From positions 1 to 59,102 of the forward strand of contig JAZLAM010000009.1 of NCBI GenBank assembly GCA_045613125.1: a DNA stretch of 59,102 nt, given 5' to 3'. A program made the position numbers and the translations under genes. Below the pieces are notes generated by a model. It searched no databases, was not told the DNA's origin, and saw only the letters and a program-made list of their open reading frames with translations. The DNA is from JAFTYO01 sp045613125. Its GTDB lineage: Bacteria > Pseudomonadota > Alphaproteobacteria > RF32 > CAG-239. This document shows, one piece after another, positions 1 to 8,344 of the stretch (its first letter is position 1; each line of letters begins with the position of its first letter).

Positions 1-1695
1 TGTGATGTTGTTGCCTTCTAAAACATATGGTGCATCAACTCCACCAAAACCTTCAATCGTAAGATTGTTGATAATCAGTTCGTTTTCACCATAGTCATTA
101 TAGTTATCTAAAAATCCGCTGATTCCTTTGATGTTTGGGCTTATTTTGTGTCCGTTACCGTTTATGGTGATGGTCTTATCTGTTGTATCACCTTCTATCC
201 ACGCTATTTTACCGTTTGGTCCAAACCACAGTTTTAAGTTTTCATCACCTGTAAAATCATATGTGGTTGATGTACGGTTTGCATCAGCTAAAAACTCTGC
301 CAAACCTCCGCTTAAATTTTGCTTATATATGCTGATATATCTTCCGTCATTATAACCATCATACTCTGTGCCTGTGTCACTTATGATGCTCATCTCTCCG
401 ATATTGTCAGTTAAGACACCGCTATAATTGTTGTTATATATTCCGCGGTAAGCTTCCATCTCTTCTCCCATATCTGAAAGAAGGTTTACCCTACCAAGCT
501 CAAAGTTTACGCCATCTGCTTTGGTCATACTGCCGGTTATTTTATCAATTGTGTCATATGTGTTCCAATAATTTTGCCAATCAAAACTGATATCAACGTT
601 TAAACTTACATCTGCATTAATGTTTAGGTTATACATACTAACAGATCTTGTTAAGCCGTCACCTGAAAGGTTGATAAGATATGCATCATTGATATTAATA
701 GCACTTTGACCTGTAATATAAGCCTTGTCATAAAGGTTTAAGGTGCCGATACCACCATTTGCCGTAAAGTTTATGGTGCTATTTTCCCCACTGCCGGAGA
801 TATAATCATAAAAGGTATATGAACCACCGTTGTTGGCTGCAAAATTTATGATTCCATACCTGTTATAAATGGCTTCATATTGTTTATTGCAAGTATCACA
901 ATGTTTTACATAGTTACCTTGGAACAACACATCATCTTGTAAATTATCTTCAGAATCTGATGCATCAGCTACAAAATTTATTATACTGTTCTTCTCATTG
1001 TTATGAATGGCTCCACCCCATGCACCTGAATTTCCGATAGCACTGTTGCCTATGAAATCTCCGCTTAATAACTCTATTATATCTGAATCCAGATTAGTAA
1101 TAGCTCCACCAAAAGCTTCACCATTTTCTGATGTTGCGGTGTTGCCTATAAAATTTCCTATTAAGCTTATTCTTCCTTGATTTTGAATCGCTCCGCCTTG
1201 AGCTTTATAATTAGTAGAATTCACATGGTTGCCAGTAAAATCTCCTGTTATATTGCTAATACTGGTTATATTAGAATTTAGAAAAACTCCACCAGCAGCA
1301 AGATCATCTATTGAAGTTGCTCTATTTTCTATAAAATTTCCAGTTATAGATTCTATTGTGCTATTATCAGCAATTCCCCCTCCACAAGCTGAAGCATCAT
1401 TAATTCCAATAAAATCTGCGGTTACATTACCGGTTAGGTCTGTTTTACGTTCATAATATTTTGTTCTGGTCGATGGATTTGCGATTGTATATTTGTAATA
1501 TGCGTCACCGATTTTTATAGTGTTTTCTTCACCTTTTTTACTTTCTGACCAAATTATATCAGGAGATTTTGTTGTTGAATTATTTAAAATTTCTAAAACA
1601 CTGATTTCTTCAGCTTTAACTGTGTTAGCGCACACAGAAACAGTACAAATAGCAGTCATTACTAAGAATTTGCTTTTGTAGATGTTTTTAATCAT
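1..1695 (-). CDS. Autotransporter-like secreted surface protein (5' part, truncated by window edge)
   Basis: An open frame runs from an ATG at 1695-1693 without a stop to base 1, giving 565 N-terminal residues; the 3' end is outside the window. The first ~29 residues form a signal peptide (basic start MIKNIYKSK, hydrophobic core, cleavage expected after VKA, then EEIS). The rest is rich in Asn, Gly, Ile and Thr with recurring phrases of the type GGAI-N and GNFIGN, the pattern of a parallel beta-helix passenger domain. It would be exported to the cell surface. A C-terminal beta-barrel cannot be seen, so the autotransporter label is inferred from the passenger style. The Shine-Dalgarno is weak (AGGA about 9 bases upstream). 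Confidence 0.75.
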   Translation of the reverse strand, partial: MIKNIYKSKFLVMTAICTVSVCANTVKAEEISVLEILNNSTTKSPDIIWSESKKGEENTIKIGDAYYKYTIANPSTRTKYYERKTDLTGNVTADFIGINDASACGGGIADNSTIESITGNFIENRATSIDDLAAGGVFLNSNITSISNITGDFTGNHVNSTNYKAQGGAIQNQGRISLIGNFIGNTATSENGEAFGGAITNLDSDIIELLSGDFIGNSAIGNSGAWGGAIHNNEKNSIINFVADASDSEDNLQDDVLFQGNYVKHCDTCNKQYEAIYNRYGIINFAANNGGSYTFYDYISGSGENSTINFTANGGIGTLNLYDKAYITGQSAININDAYLINLSGDGLTRSVSMYNLNINADVSLNVDISFDWQNYWNTYDTIDKITGSMTKADGVNFELGRVNLLSDMGEEMEAYRGIYNNNYSGVLTDNIGEMSIISDTGTEYDGYNDGRYISIYKQNLSGGLAEFLADANRTSTTYDFTGDENLKLWFGPNGKIAWIEGDTTDKTITINGNGHKISPNIKGISGFLDNYNDYGENELIINNLTIEGFGGVDAPYVLEGNNIT

Positions 1696-1740
1696 AGTAC
1701 AAGTCCTAGCTATAAGAGTTAACGATGTGTTAACATATAA

Positions 1741-1767
1741 AAAATGCTCTTTTAATTCAAGCATTTT
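1741..1767 (-). terminator. Possible terminator of cca (or bidirectional hairpin)
   Basis: AAAATGCT and AGCATTTT form an 8-bp stem around an 11-base loop, with a short T-run on either strand. It lies downstream of cca on the minus strand and upstream of the surface-protein gene, so it could separate the two transcripts. The stem is AT-rich and weak. Confidence 0.4.
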
Positions 1768-1822
1768 TTTAACAGTAGTGTAAAATACTGAACCTATTAT
1801 AATAAGGAGGTGATAGAGTTTA

Positions 1823-1903
1823 TTGTTTGCTGAAAAATATAACAAAGTTATGTTACAAAAATCTAAGAGAAATAATGTCTTTAATGATTATTTGAATTCA
1901 TGA
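1823..1903 (+). CDS. Possible 26-residue peptide with strong ribosome-binding site
   Basis: A TATAAT box (1798-1803) is followed directly by AAGGAGGTGAT (1804-1814), a full match to the usual anti-Shine-Dalgarno, and 8 bases later by a TTG that opens a 26-codon frame (TTG-FAEKYNKVM...) ending at TGA 1901-1903. No -35 box is evident and the peptide resembles nothing I know. It may be a chance frame; only the unusually perfect ribosome-binding site argues for it. Confidence 0.15.
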   Translation: MFAEKYNKVMLQKSKRNNVFNDYLNS

Positions 1904-1927
1904 AATTTAATATTCAAATGTGCATAT

Positions 1928-3166
1928 TTAACTATTAAAAAGTGTTTTAGCTTTTTTAAGAAGTTCTTCTTTTGTATCCTTAAAATTATTTTCTATCCAA
2001 TGTTGTTCTAAAGTTTCTAAGATGTTTTTTATTTTTCCGTATTTGGTTAAGCCTAAATCAATCAGGTCTTTTCCTTTTAGTGTAAATTCAGGAATGTTAA
2101 GTTGGTTTATAGTATCAATTATGTTAGTAAAGTTCAAATCAGATGTTTGGTGTTTTACTAAAGAAAACAGCACTTTATCAATGCAAAAATCTTTATCAAA
2201 CAAGTAGCAAACTTTGGTTAAATAGTCAGTATTTGTGATTTTGTTTTCATTAAAAATAAATTTACTCCAGTTTACCAAACGATTTTTTTGTTTTTTTGTA
2301 AGGTGCAATCTGTCAGCCAAATTTTCGGCCAAAATTTCATCAGGTTGGTACAAAATAAATAACCTTCTTAATGCATCTGGTTTTAGAGATGTGTCTTTTA
2401 TTAAATTTTTAGAATTTTCCAATTCTTGAAGATGTCCTTGCATAGGGAGAATGTAGTCTAATATGTCGTTTTCAAAGATGTACCTTAAGGTTTTAACCAC
2501 ATTATCGGTAAGTAAGATTTTAAATAGTTCATCTCTGATTTGTTCTATGGCAACATCTTTCAGAAGATTTTTGTTTTCAACGCAAGATTTTAATGATTTT
2601 AAGTTGGGATTATCTTTACCGAATATGGAAAAGAAACGGAAAAAGCGCATGATACGAATCGGTTGTTCCTTTATGCGCTCATCAGGATTGCCGATGAATT
2701 TTACAATACCGTTTTCTAAATCCGCAATACCGTTATAATAGTCAAAAACGTTGCCTCGTTCATCAGCGTATACGGCGTTTATGGTTAAATCGCGTTTAGA
2801 TGCATCGGCGTTCCAATCATCAGTAAATTCAAATTCGGAAGAAAATTTATATCCGGTGGTTGTTTTCCTTAATGATGATACTTCAACAATTTTATCTCCG
2901 ATGACAACACCGGTTGTGGCATATTTTAAACCTATCGGAACAGTTTTTAACCCGGCTTCTTGGCAAGCTTCAACCAACTCATCAGGAGAAAGATCTGTTG
3001 CAAGGTCTATTTCAAAACCTTGTAATTTTCCGGCCAAAACATCTCTTACGGCACCACCAACAAAACGCAAAACTCCGCCTTGGTTTACGACGGCTCTAAA
3101 CAACTTTAATATGCTTTTATCTTTAATAATAAGCTCAGGGTTAAGATATTCTGTTTTAATCATCAA
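1928..3166 (-). CDS. cca: CCA-adding tRNA nucleotidyltransferase / poly(A) polymerase family
   Basis: A 412-residue member of the class II nucleotidyltransferase superfamily, expected to add or repair the 3' CCA end of tRNAs in the cytoplasm. Near residues 33-60 it has the family signature GGAVRD followed by FEIDLAT, which supplies the metal-binding acidic residues. Further on are the RDLTINAV motif and the IRIMRFFRF motif, both typical of the head and neck domains. Length fits alphaproteobacterial CCA enzymes. It is divergent from the ialB-like gene, with only 99 bases between the gene starts. Distinguishing CCA addition from poly(A) polymerase activity by eye is not possible, but with a single such gene in view CCA addition is more likely. 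Confidence 0.9.
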   Translation of the reverse strand: MMIKTEYLNPELIIKDKSILKLFRAVVNQGGVLRFVGGAVRDVLAGKLQGFEIDLATDLSPDELVEACQEAGLKTVPIGLKYATTGVVIGDKIVEVSSLRKTTTGYKFSSEFEFTDDWNADASKRDLTINAVYADERGNVFDYYNGIADLENGIVKFIGNPDERIKEQPIRIMRFFRFFSIFGKDNPNLKSLKSCVENKNLLKDVAIEQIRDELFKILLTDNVVKTLRYIFENDILDYILPMQGHLQELENSKNLIKDTSLKPDALRRLFILYQPDEILAENLADRLHLTKKQKNRLVNWSKFIFNENKITNTDYLTKVCYLFDKDFCIDKVLFSLVKHQTSDLNFTNIIDTINQLNIPEFTLKGKDLIDLGLTKYGKIKNILETLEQHWIENNFKDTKEELLKKAKTLFNS

Positions 3167-3265
3167 AAAGCCTTATAAAAATTATAAATATTTGCTTTCT
3201 TTTAACAGTTTAAATTTATAATGCAACCAAAATTTATTAATATGTTGATGAATAGGTATAATAAA

Positions 3266-3775
3266 ATGATGAAAAATATTTCTTTGATTATGTGTACTTT
3301 AGCTTTTTCTTTTTCAGCTAAGGCTATGGAAGCTCCACGTCATATTGGAGATTATGGTGATTGGGCCGCTTATGTTTATGCAGAAAACGGTAAAAATGTG
3401 TGTTATATGGCATCAACTCCTAAAAGAGATGAAGGAAAATATACCCAACGTGGTGATATATATGCCATTGTAACCCATAGACCTGCAGAAAAAAGTTTTG
3501 ATGTGGTAAATTTTGTTGCCGGATATAACTATAAATCTGAGGCTAAAGCAACGGTTAAAATAGGTAAGGAAACTTTTAATTTATATACTTCAGATGACAA
3601 AGCGTGGACTTCTACATTGCAAGATGATAAAAAGCTTGTTAATGCGATGAAACGTGGTGAAAGAATGATTGTTGACGGGGTTTCCTCAAGAGGAACCGCA
3701 ACTAAGGATACATATTCTTTGAAAGGTTTTATGCGTGCATATAAAGCAATTAGTGCAAAGTGTGGTAAAAAGTGA
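3266..3775 (+). CDS. IalB-like exported protein
   Basis: A 169-residue protein starting at the Met-Met pair at 3266/3269; the frame opens upstream at 3221 but the signal peptide (KNISLIMCTLAFSFSAKA) begins right after these Mets. The mature part has GDWAAYVYAENGKNVCYMAS, the characteristic opening of the invasion-associated locus B family found across alphaproteobacteria. These are small periplasmic or outer-membrane-associated proteins of poorly known role; the family name comes from Bartonella and does not by itself imply virulence. The stop overlaps the rlmN start (TGATG), so the two are translationally coupled. A TATAAT sits only a few bases before the start, so the mRNA may have a very short leader. 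Confidence 0.75.
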   Translation: MMKNISLIMCTLAFSFSAKAMEAPRHIGDYGDWAAYVYAENGKNVCYMASTPKRDEGKYTQRGDIYAIVTHRPAEKSFDVVNFVAGYNYKSEAKATVKIGKETFNLYTSDDKAWTSTLQDDKKLVNAMKRGERMIVDGVSSRGTATKDTYSLKGFMRAYKAISAKCGKK

Positions 3776-4842
3776 TGAAAAAAGAACTTATTGGCTTATC
3801 AAAAAAAGAATTAGAAGAAGAACTTTTGAGCTTGGGAGAAAAATCTTTCAGAGCTAAACAACTTTGGCAATGGCTTTATTTTCATGGTCAAACAGATTTT
3901 GAAAAAATGACAAGTTTTTCAAAAGATTTAAGGCTTAAGTTAGCTGAAAAATATACCATTACAAGACCTAAAGTTGTAGCAAAACAAGTTTCGAAAGACA
4001 GAACTTGCAAATGGCTTTTAGAGTTTTCTGACGGTCAGCGTGTTGAAATGGTTTATATTCCTGAAGAAGATAGGGGAGCCGTTTGTATTTCCACTCAGGT
4101 AGGATGTGCTGTCGGATGTAAGTTTTGTCATACAGGAAGTCAGAAACTTACACGTAATTTGACAGCCGGAGAAATTGTAAGCCAATTTATGGTTGCTCGT
4201 GATACTTATGGCGAATGGCCCAGCCCTACAAATGAGGTTAGGTATTTATCTAATATTGTGGTGATGGGTATGGGAGAACCTTTGCATAATGTGGATAATG
4301 TTGTAAAAGCATTAAATATACTTACCGATGGTGACGGAATTGCCATTTCAAGACGAAGAGTTACTATGTCTACTTCCGGAATTGCTCCTAAAATTGTGCA
4401 AACGTTGGAACAAACCGGTGTAAGACTTGCTATATCTTTGCATGCACCAAATAACAAAATTCGCTCACAGATTATGCCTATTAATGATAAGTTTACTATT
4501 GAAGATGTGTTAAAGGCCTGCCAAGAATATCAGGCAAAAGACGGTAGTCGATATATCACTTTTGAGTATTTGTTGTTAGATGGTATAAATGATACTGTAG
4601 AACATGCAAAAGAGCTTGTTGCTTTGATGAAAAAATATAAACTAAGAGCTTCATTTAACTTAATTCCGTTTAATCCGTGGCCGGGGTGCGGTTTTAGACC
4701 AAGTGAACTGCAAAATATTAAGGCCTTTGCAAGCACGTTGGAAAAAGCAGGTTTTGCAGCCCCCGTCAGAGTGCCCAGAGGGCAAGATATTTTGGCGGCT
4801 TGCGGACAGTTGAAGTCTAAAAAAGATCAAGAGGGCGGATAG
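3775..4842 (+). CDS. rlmN: Dual-specificity 23S rRNA/tRNA adenine-C2 methyltransferase RlmN
   Basis: A 355-residue radical-SAM enzyme expected to methylate A2503 of 23S rRNA and A37 of some tRNAs. The radical-SAM CxxxCxxC cluster is plain in GCAVGCKFCHTG at about residues 106-117, followed by GMGEPLHN (SAM-binding GGE-like) and STSG. The conserved C-terminal cysteine region (PVRVPRGQDILAACGQL) contains the methyl-carrying Cys. ATG 3775 overlaps the stop of the ialB-like gene; a GTG at 3772 is an alternative start. The recG gene follows after 4 bases, suggesting an ialB-like-rlmN-recG operon. Confidence 0.95.
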   Translation: MKKELIGLSKKELEEELLSLGEKSFRAKQLWQWLYFHGQTDFEKMTSFSKDLRLKLAEKYTITRPKVVAKQVSKDRTCKWLLEFSDGQRVEMVYIPEEDRGAVCISTQVGCAVGCKFCHTGSQKLTRNLTAGEIVSQFMVARDTYGEWPSPTNEVRYLSNIVVMGMGEPLHNVDNVVKALNILTDGDGIAISRRRVTMSTSGIAPKIVQTLEQTGVRLAISLHAPNNKIRSQIMPINDKFTIEDVLKACQEYQAKDGSRYITFEYLLLDGINDTVEHAKELVALMKKYKLRASFNLIPFNPWPGCGFRPSELQNIKAFASTLEKAGFAAPVRVPRGQDILAACGQLKSKKDQEGG

Positions 4843-4846
4843 TTTT

Positions 4847-6928
4847 ATGCGCCCGTCAATTTTAAATCCGCTATTTGCAAGTGTTGAAAGTTTAAAAGGA
4901 ATAGGTTCCAAAGGCCTAAAACTTTTAAGTAAGTTATGCGGAGATAAAATTGTAAATTTAATGTGGCATTTGCCATATAATATTGTTGATAGGACATATT
5001 CTGAGCCCCTAATAAAAGCCAAATCAGATAAAATTTGGACCGGTGTCGTTACCATAAAAGAGCATATTGTTCCGACTACAAAAAAGCAACCCTATAAAAT
5101 TGTGGTAACTGACGGAAGCGCTGATTTAACCTTAAATTTTTTCAAATATTATAAAGATGATTTTCAAAAATCTTTACCTGTGGGATATAAAAAAGCCATC
5201 AGCGGAAAGTTAGAAGCTTTTAATGGAAAATGGCAAATGAATCATCCTGATTATATAGCAACACCTGAAATGTTTGGCGTGCTAAAAGTTATTGAGCCAG
5301 TTTATCCGTTGTGTGCCGGTGTTACCAATAAAATGATGTTAAAGCTAAGAAACGAATGGATAAAAGGTGTGCCGAATTTACCTGAATGGCAAGACGCTAA
5401 TTTTTTAAAAGCTAACAAATTTCCTTCGTTTTTAGATGTAATTAAAACCGTTCATTATCCTAAAAGTTTGGCAGATATAGAAAATAGTAATGTCGCAAAA
5501 AAAAGATTGGTTTATGATGAACTTCTTTCTAATCAACTGGCTTTAGCAATTGTGCGTCAGAGGCATAAAAAACAAGAAGGCAGAAGCATTAAAGGAGATT
5601 ACACTTTAAGAAATCAGTTAATACAAAATTTGGGATTTGAATTAACTGATGCGCAAAAAAGAGTTTTGGAAGAAATTTATCAAGATCAAGAATCTGCATA
5701 TAAGATGCTTCGATTGGTGCAAGGAGATGTTGGAAGCGGTAAAACTATAGTTGCATTTTTGAGTATGTTAAATGTTGTTGAATGTGGTTTTCAGGCAGCT
5801 ATCATGGCACCAACGGAAATCTTAGCAAAGCAACATTTTGAAACTATGGGACAATGGGCAAATATATTAGGTATTAATATTGAACTATTAACAGGAAAAA
5901 TTAAAGGGAAAAAAAGAGCTGAAATTTTAACTGGCCTCAAAGATGGAAAAATTGATATAGTTATCGGAACGCATGCCTTGTTTACAGAAGATGTAGCTTT
6001 TAATGATTTAGCTTTTGTTGTGGTTGATGAGCAACATCGTTTTGGTGTTAAACAAAGGTTAGAACTAACAAATAAAGGTAATAAACCTGATATTTTGGTT
6101 ATGACTGCTACTCCAATTCCAAGGACACTTGTCCTAACCCAATTTGGCGATATGGACTATTCTAAAATAGACGAGGTGCCAAAGGGGCGTAAACCGGTTG
6201 ATACCAGAGTAATGCCGTTAAGCAAAATTAATGAAATTGTTGAAGCTTTGAAGCGAAAAATGTCAACAGGAAGTAGGGCTTATTGGGTTTGTCCTTTGGT
6301 TGAGGAATCTGAAAAGACAGATTTAGCTGCTGCTGAAGAAAGGTATCTCACTTTACATAAAATATTTGGTGATAAAGTTGGGCTTATTCATGGTAAAATG
6401 AAAGAGAAAGAAAAAGATGCCGTTATGGAAAAATTTAAAAACGGTGAATTTTTAATTTTGGTTGCAACAACTGTCATTGAAGTTGGTGTTAATGTCCCAG
6501 AAGCAACAGTTATGATTGTTGAAAATGCTCAACGTTTCGGTTTGTCTCAGTTGCACCAGTTACGAGGACGTATTAAACGTGGATTTGAGGCTTCTACATG
6601 TATTTTGCTATATGGTTATCCGCTAAGTGTCGTTGCAAGAGAGCGTTTGGAAATAATGAAAAGTAGTGAAGATGGATTTATGATTGCTGAAAAAGATTTA
6701 GATTTGCGTGGTGGCGGTGAAATTTTAGGAACCAAACAATCCGGATTTACAGAATTTAAATTGGCAGATTTAACAGAACATAAAGATCTTTTATTTACAG
6801 CTAAAAAAGATGTTGATATGATTTTAGCACAAGATAAAAATCTTACTTCCGAAAGAGGAAAATCTTTAAGAATTTTATTATATTTGTTTGAACAAGATGA
6901 AGCTGTTAAAACATATTTAGCTGGTTAA
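4847..6928 (+). CDS. recG: ATP-dependent DNA helicase RecG
   Basis: A 693-residue superfamily-2 helicase that remodels stalled replication forks and branch-migrates Holliday junctions. The N-terminal OB-like wedge domain (to about residue 230) precedes the helicase motifs: Walker A GDVGSGKT, MAPTEILAKQH, Walker B DEQHRFG, motif III MTATPIPRT, and motifs V/VI ATTVIEVGVNVPEA and QLHQLRGRIKRG. The usual RecG C-terminal RGGGEILGTKQSG motif is intact. Length is normal. It follows rlmN by 4 bases and converges on the pyrophosphatase-like gene, with only 5 bases between stops. Confidence 0.96.
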   Translation: MRPSILNPLFASVESLKGIGSKGLKLLSKLCGDKIVNLMWHLPYNIVDRTYSEPLIKAKSDKIWTGVVTIKEHIVPTTKKQPYKIVVTDGSADLTLNFFKYYKDDFQKSLPVGYKKAISGKLEAFNGKWQMNHPDYIATPEMFGVLKVIEPVYPLCAGVTNKMMLKLRNEWIKGVPNLPEWQDANFLKANKFPSFLDVIKTVHYPKSLADIENSNVAKKRLVYDELLSNQLALAIVRQRHKKQEGRSIKGDYTLRNQLIQNLGFELTDAQKRVLEEIYQDQESAYKMLRLVQGDVGSGKTIVAFLSMLNVVECGFQAAIMAPTEILAKQHFETMGQWANILGINIELLTGKIKGKKRAEILTGLKDGKIDIVIGTHALFTEDVAFNDLAFVVVDEQHRFGVKQRLELTNKGNKPDILVMTATPIPRTLVLTQFGDMDYSKIDEVPKGRKPVDTRVMPLSKINEIVEALKRKMSTGSRAYWVCPLVEESEKTDLAAAEERYLTLHKIFGDKVGLIHGKMKEKEKDAVMEKFKNGEFLILVATTVIEVGVNVPEATVMIVENAQRFGLSQLHQLRGRIKRGFEASTCILLYGYPLSVVARERLEIMKSSEDGFMIAEKDLDLRGGGEILGTKQSGFTEFKLADLTEHKDLLFTAKKDVDMILAQDKNLTSERGKSLRILLYLFEQDEAVKTYLAG

Positions 6929-6933
6929 TTTAA

Positions 6934-7278
6934 CTATTTTTTTCTTATTATCACGTGGTGAAACCATTTTTCCTGAAAAGAGGTAAGTGTTTCTATTTGA
7001 TTGTCGCTAAATTCGGTGTTTTCTGGTACAACAATTAGTTTATCATCATTATCATCGGTGCGATGAATTATGGCAATACACAATCCCTTAAATTCTGATA
7101 TAGGAGTGTTTACACCTAAAATATAGGCATCTAATTCTTCTCCATCTCCGGAAATAGTGTTGGGAATATAACCATAGTTTAATTCATATTTGAAACCGTG
7201 TTTTGGGTGTGAAGAATTCAAGGGTCTGTCAATTTTTACATCAACTATTTTTCCAAGATACGTAGCAGATTGGCTCAT
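6934..7278 (-). CDS. Short inorganic-pyrophosphatase-like protein
   Basis: 114 residues from ATG 7278, chosen because AAGGATTTTATT gives a good ribosome-binding site and a longer upstream frame would overlap the divergent gene. It carries the pyrophosphatase core NYGYIP...GDGEELDAYILG, corresponding to the family signature DxDxxD but with Glu instead of the middle Asp. Standard soluble pyrophosphatases are ~170 residues, so this is a short version lacking parts of the N- and C-terminal strands. Activity on pyrophosphate is not assured. It may be a diverged hydrolase of the same fold. Confidence 0.7.
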   Translation of the reverse strand: MSQSATYLGKIVDVKIDRPLNSSHPKHGFKYELNYGYIPNTISGDGEELDAYILGVNTPISEFKGLCIAIIHRTDDNDDKLIVVPENTEFSDNQIETLTSFQEKWFHHVIIRKK

Positions 7279-7408
7279 AATAAAATCCTTGATCATGGTG
7301 TTAAAGACAATCTTATAAAGGAGACTATTAAAAAAACGTAAAATAATAAAATTAGTTTGATTTATTGAGTGAAATATAGTAAACTTTGGTTTATAATTGG
7401 AGAATATT

Positions 7409-8299
7409 ATGGAAAATAATTTGCAAATTCGTGTTGAAACTGAAATCAACAATATAATAAAAAAAGCATCGGAAGTGGAAATTGTCAGTAATATTCCGTT
7501 TAATGAAACGCAAATATCTTTGTTGCGAGAGCTTAATTATTTTGCTGCAACGCAAACATTACTTGATGAAGAAGTTTTAAGAGATCCTCGTAAAATATTG
7601 TATAAAACAAATCAGAATTTTAAGACAGCATTAGTATCGTTATGCCTTACACAAGTATTGATAAATAAAAGATCAAAAGGCTATTATACAAAAGAATATT
7701 TTGAACAGAATATTGAGGTTAAAACAATAGATACCGGATTGAAAAGAGTTGACTTTGGAAAGTGTGAAGATAGTGAGATTGTATCAGCTATTAATGAAGA
7801 AAAGGTTTTTGATTGGATATTATATTGCCAAGGGCGTGGAATAGAGGCTTTTGTCGCTGAAAAAACCGATTGCCGAGGACTTGATGGTTTTGTTCCGGGA
7901 TATTCTCAAGTGTACGAATTTTCTCGCTTTGAACGGCTTCATGATGAGGCTAAAAGACGCAAACAAGCTGAAGAAAAAGAAAGATTGCAACGAGAATTTA
8001 AAACAAGCTTTATGAAAGAATTAGCAGTTGGTTTAGCTAAACAACAAATAGAGAACAGTTCAAATGTTATGGAATTAGTTTCCTCTCTTTTTGAAAAAGA
8101 AAATTATAATAATGCAATTGCAAAACTGTTAAATAATAGCTTGGAAAATAATTATCATTTAGAGAATGCCAAAGATGATTATATTAATGATAAGCTTTTA
8201 TTACAAGAAAAGTCACAACAGATGTTAACTAATTATTCAAACGATTTATCTGATGGCTTTATTCAGTATATAAAAACTCAAAAACAGAAGCAAAGATAG
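7409..8299 (+). CDS. Unknown protein with helical C-terminal half
   Basis: 296 residues starting at ATG 7409, preceded by GGAG at an ideal distance; TATAAT at 7392-7397 would give a very short leader. No signal peptide or membrane segment. The middle contains HDEAKRRKQAEEKERLQRE, a charged stretch likely to form a coiled coil, followed by helical, Asn-rich sequence. I do not recognise the family. It stands alone between divergent and convergent neighbours and is probably a single-gene transcript. Confidence 0.7.
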   Translation: MENNLQIRVETEINNIIKKASEVEIVSNIPFNETQISLLRELNYFAATQTLLDEEVLRDPRKILYKTNQNFKTALVSLCLTQVLINKRSKGYYTKEYFEQNIEVKTIDTGLKRVDFGKCEDSEIVSAINEEKVFDWILYCQGRGIEAFVAEKTDCRGLDGFVPGYSQVYEFSRFERLHDEAKRRKQAEEKERLQREFKTSFMKELAVGLAKQQIENSSNVMELVSSLFEKENYNNAIAKLLNNSLENNYHLENAKDDYINDKLLLQEKSQQMLTNYSNDLSDGFIQYIKTQKQKQR

Positions 8300-8310
8300 C
8301 CCTATAAAAA

Positions 8311-8330
8311 AGCTCCGATAGTTCGGAGCT
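8311..8330. terminator. Bidirectional rho-independent terminator
   Basis: AGCTCCGA and TCGGAGCT form a perfect 8-bp stem around TAGT. On the minus strand it is followed by six T's, serving the glycosyltransferase gene; on the plus strand CTTGTTT follows, serving the unknown gene ending at 8299. Confidence 0.85.
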
Positions 8331-8344
8331 CTTGTTTAAATATA

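Noticed and set aside
2022..3099. Several plus-strand frames of 60-156 codons opposite cca
   Set aside because: They mirror a conserved cca reading frame, have no ribosome-binding sites and no recognisable products.
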